A model generated the notes under the pieces. The model was not told the DNA's origin. It made no database searches and saw only the letters and a program-made list of their open reading frames with translations. Below are positions 52,038 through 53,758 of a stretch of 53,758 nt of DNA, piece by piece. This DNA is from Microbacteriaceae bacterium (GTDB taxonomy: Bacteria; Actinomycetota; Actinomycetes; Actinomycetales; Microbacteriaceae): positions 1-53,758 of the forward strand of contig JACMPQ010000048.1 of the NCBI GenBank assembly GCA_014377425.1, in the 5' to 3' direction. Within the stretch, counting starts at the first letter, position 1, and each line of letters begins with the position of its first letter. A program made the translations under genes and the position numbers.

Positions 52038-52972
52038 GGTCGGATCGTCTCTTCGGGGTCGCGAGAGACGCCCTGCGGGTGCGCCCCGTTCTCCCGTGCA
52101 CTGTTCCCCTGTGCTCTGTTTTCATGCGCACCAACGAGGTCGAGGTAGATATCTTCCAGGCTGGGACGGATGATTTCCAGCGCGTCCGGTTCGCGGCCGA
52201 CTCGGGCATGCAACTCGGCGACAAACGCGGCGGGTTCGGCGGCGCGCTCAGATCGTTTTGTGCCCGAATCGTCTCGCCAACGCACGACTGGGGTGAGGGC
52301 ATCCGGTCCGCCGATTTCGTCGATGCGCCCCTGGGCAATCACCGTGCCGCCGGAAATCACCGCCGCTCGATCGCCCAACTGTGCGGCCTCATCGAGGTAG
52401 TGCGTAATGAGTAAAATCGTGGTTCCCTCCCGTTTCAGTTCGCGAATCAACTGCCAGAAGTTTTGTCTGGCCTCCGGATCGAAGCCGGTGGTCGGTTCGT
52501 CGAGAAACAGCAGCTCGGGCCGGCCGATAATGCCGAGGGCGACGTCAACCCGGCGACGTTGCCCGCCCAAGAGAGCGCGGATGCGTTTGCTCTCGTGCCC
52601 GTCGAGACTAACGGCGGCGATCACCTCCTCAACCGATCGTGGATTCGGGTAATAGCACGCAAAATGGGAGAGTTGCTCCCGAACGGTGGCGTTGCCGATC
52701 TCGCCGGTGCTCTGCAGCACAATGCCCAGGCGGGCCTTCCAGGCAACCCCGCCCTTTTGTGGATCGATGCCGAGCACACGGGCGTCACCTCCCGTGCGGT
52801 CGCGGTACCCCTCCAGAATTTCGATTGTGGTGGACTTGCCGGCACCGTTCGGGCCGAGCAGCGCGAAGGTCTCGCCGCGCTGGATCTCGAATGTGACCCC
52901 GGTGAGGGCGGTGACCGAGCCGTAACTTTTCTGGAGGTTTCGAACACTCACGACCGGGTCTGCATGTGCCAT
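52034..52972 (-). CDS. ABC transporter ATP-binding protein, DrrA-like
   Basis: This 312-residue ATPase has Walker A GPNGAGKST, a Q-loop (LGIVLQSTGE), Walker B LLFLDEPTTGFD and H-loop LLITHYLDE. The signature reads LLGGQRRR instead of LSGGQ: the serine is leucine (TTG, one base from TCG). The serine contacts ATP gamma-phosphate across the dimer, so this change may weaken ATPase activity. A C-terminal acidic segment of about 35 residues (HENRAQGNSAREN) is unconserved. Confidence 0.88.
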   Translation of the reverse strand: MAHADPVVSVRNLQKSYGSVTALTGVTFEIQRGETFALLGPNGAGKSTTIEILEGYRDRTGGDARVLGIDPQKGGVAWKARLGIVLQSTGEIGNATVREQLSHFACYYPNPRSVEEVIAAVSLDGHESKRIRALLGGQRRRVDVALGIIGRPELLFLDEPTTGFDPEARQNFWQLIRELKREGTTILLITHYLDEAAQLGDRAAVISGGTVIAQGRIDEIGGPDALTPVVRWRDDSGTKRSERAAEPAAFVAELHARVGREPDALEIIRPSLEDIYLDLVGAHENRAQGNSARENGAHPQGVSRDPEETIRP

Positions 52973-53047
52973 GGTTCCAGCTTGTCACTGCAGTCCGGGC
53001 CAAACCCATGTGTCTGGCCCCCGGTATCCGCCAAGCTATGCGCTCAG

Positions 53048-53758
53048 CTACCGCCGTTTGGTGGGCTTCTTGCGCGCAGCCGGTTTTACGGCCACCTTGT
53101 GCGCGCCCTTGCCCGCGGTCGTCGGCCGAGTAGATCGGGCTGCGGCTGCCATTGTCGTTGGGGCGTCGTCAGCGGTTGGCGCACCGGCAAGCGAAGCGAC
53201 CGGCGGCAATTGCTTGCGCGAGATGGGACGGCGCGGCTCCCCGCGGCGGTCCGCACCGGGAAGCGGGCGATTCGAGAGCACCTGAATGCTGCGGGTGGAA
53301 TCCAGAAGCCAGGGCACCAGCGCAATAGTTACACCGTGCACGAGCATGAGCTTTCTCTGGATGCGCCGGGCCTTGTGGTTATGCAGAAGGTGCTCCCACC
53401 AGTGCCCAACGATGTACTGCGGGGCATAGACGGTGATGACCTCGGAGCCGTGTTCCGCTCGACGCGCTTTGATGTAGGAGATCAGCGGCAGGCTGATGTC
53501 GCGGTAGGGCGAGGCCACGATGCGCAACGGAACATGAATGTTCATGGCATCCCATTGAGTATCGAGGGCGATTGAGGCGTCGTCGTCGATGTTGACGTGC
53601 ACGGCTTCAATACTGATGTGCCGGGCGGCGATGGCGTAGTCGAGCGCTTTGAGGGTGGGCTTCTGCATCCGTCCCACTAAAACTATGGCGTGATCGCCTG
53701 CCGCGCCGAAGGTCGTGGTGTTGTCTACTGTGATGTCGCGCTCGACGCCGCGGTAGTA
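53048..53758 (-). CDS. APC-family permease, C-terminal part (cut by window edge)
   Basis: The frame stays open to the right edge, so only the last 236 residues are present. They begin YYRGVERDITV, then GDHAIVLVGRMQKPTLKALDYA and HVNIDDDASIALD. This is the cytoplasmic C-terminal domain seen after the 12 helices in actinobacterial APC amino-acid/K+ permeases with USP-like tails. The final 70 residues are Ala/Pro/Lys-rich, ending RKKPTKRR, a basic tail. The membrane part lies beyond the window. Confidence 0.78.
   Translation of the reverse strand, partial: YYRGVERDITVDNTTTFGAAGDHAIVLVGRMQKPTLKALDYAIAARHISIEAVHVNIDDDASIALDTQWDAMNIHVPLRIVASPYRDISLPLISYIKARRAEHGSEVITVYAPQYIVGHWWEHLLHNHKARRIQRKLMLVHGVTIALVPWLLDSTRSIQVLSNRPLPGADRRGEPRRPISRKQLPPVASLAGAPTADDAPTTMAAAARSTRPTTAGKGAHKVAVKPAARKKPTKRR

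Overview
The window is chromosomal DNA of a high-GC actinobacterium. Family membership and gene order point to Microbacteriaceae (Micrococcales): a split-cyclase C50 carotenoid cluster, a dnaK-grpE-dnaJ-hspR operon with HspR operators, DUF3073 and DUF3151 proteins, GTG starts, and NTGA stop/start overlaps. No prophage, transposase, CRISPR array or rRNA was seen; one tRNA-Gly lies at the left edge.

Layout. 1-0.9 kb: tRNA-Gly(CCC) and dcd. 0.95-7.3 kb: idi, divergent crtE-crtB-crtI-crtYe-crtYf-crtEb for C50 carotenoids, and a convergent MarR regulator. 7.4-8.8 kb: an Atg22/UMF1-like transporter. 9.1-17.6 kb: heat-shock block (dnaK, grpE, dnaJ, hspR, then an RsmC/RlmG-like methyltransferase, a universal stress protein and a short ClpB); HAIR operators precede dnaK and clpB. 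17.8-23.8 kb: a SnoaL-like protein and a minus-strand, tightly coupled operon (DUF6421-like protein, ABC ATPase, ABC permease, threonine aldolase), behind an alpha/beta hydrolase whose nucleophile serine is replaced. 23.9-31.9 kb: exonuclease III, pyrE, a septum-formation-like membrane protein, HAD phosphatase, SpoU methyltransferase, DUF3151, purA, GNAT, chorismate mutase. 32.1-35.2 kb: a secreted hydrolase with a strong terminator, and a DHA2-type MFS pump. 35.3-50.1 kb: most of de novo purine synthesis (purL, a LacI regulator, purQ, purS, purC, purD, purF, purM) interleaved with a PerM/AI-2E protein, a P-loop kinase, a VOC protein, a monooxygenase, an SCP-like protein and a small membrane protein. 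50.2-53.8 kb: DUF4190 and DUF3073 proteins, a DrrAB-like ABC exporter, and the 3' part of an APC permease running off the right edge.

Three sequence-level themes stand out. First, about sixteen unrelated genes carry a TANNNT-like -10 hexamer exactly 6 or 7 nt before the start codon, the layout expected of leaderless transcripts; this also settles several start codons. Second, in-frame 12- or 15-bp tandem repeats are inserted in several unrelated proteins (septum-like protein, P-loop kinase, PurS tail, MarR protein), with further short arrays between genes, including a 25-bp array that moves a stop codon. Third, the DUF6421-like protein has an HDxxH plus downstream EExRxD arrangement resembling gluzincin metallopeptidases and is encoded with an ABC exporter and threonine aldolase; this is the best candidate here for an undescribed system.
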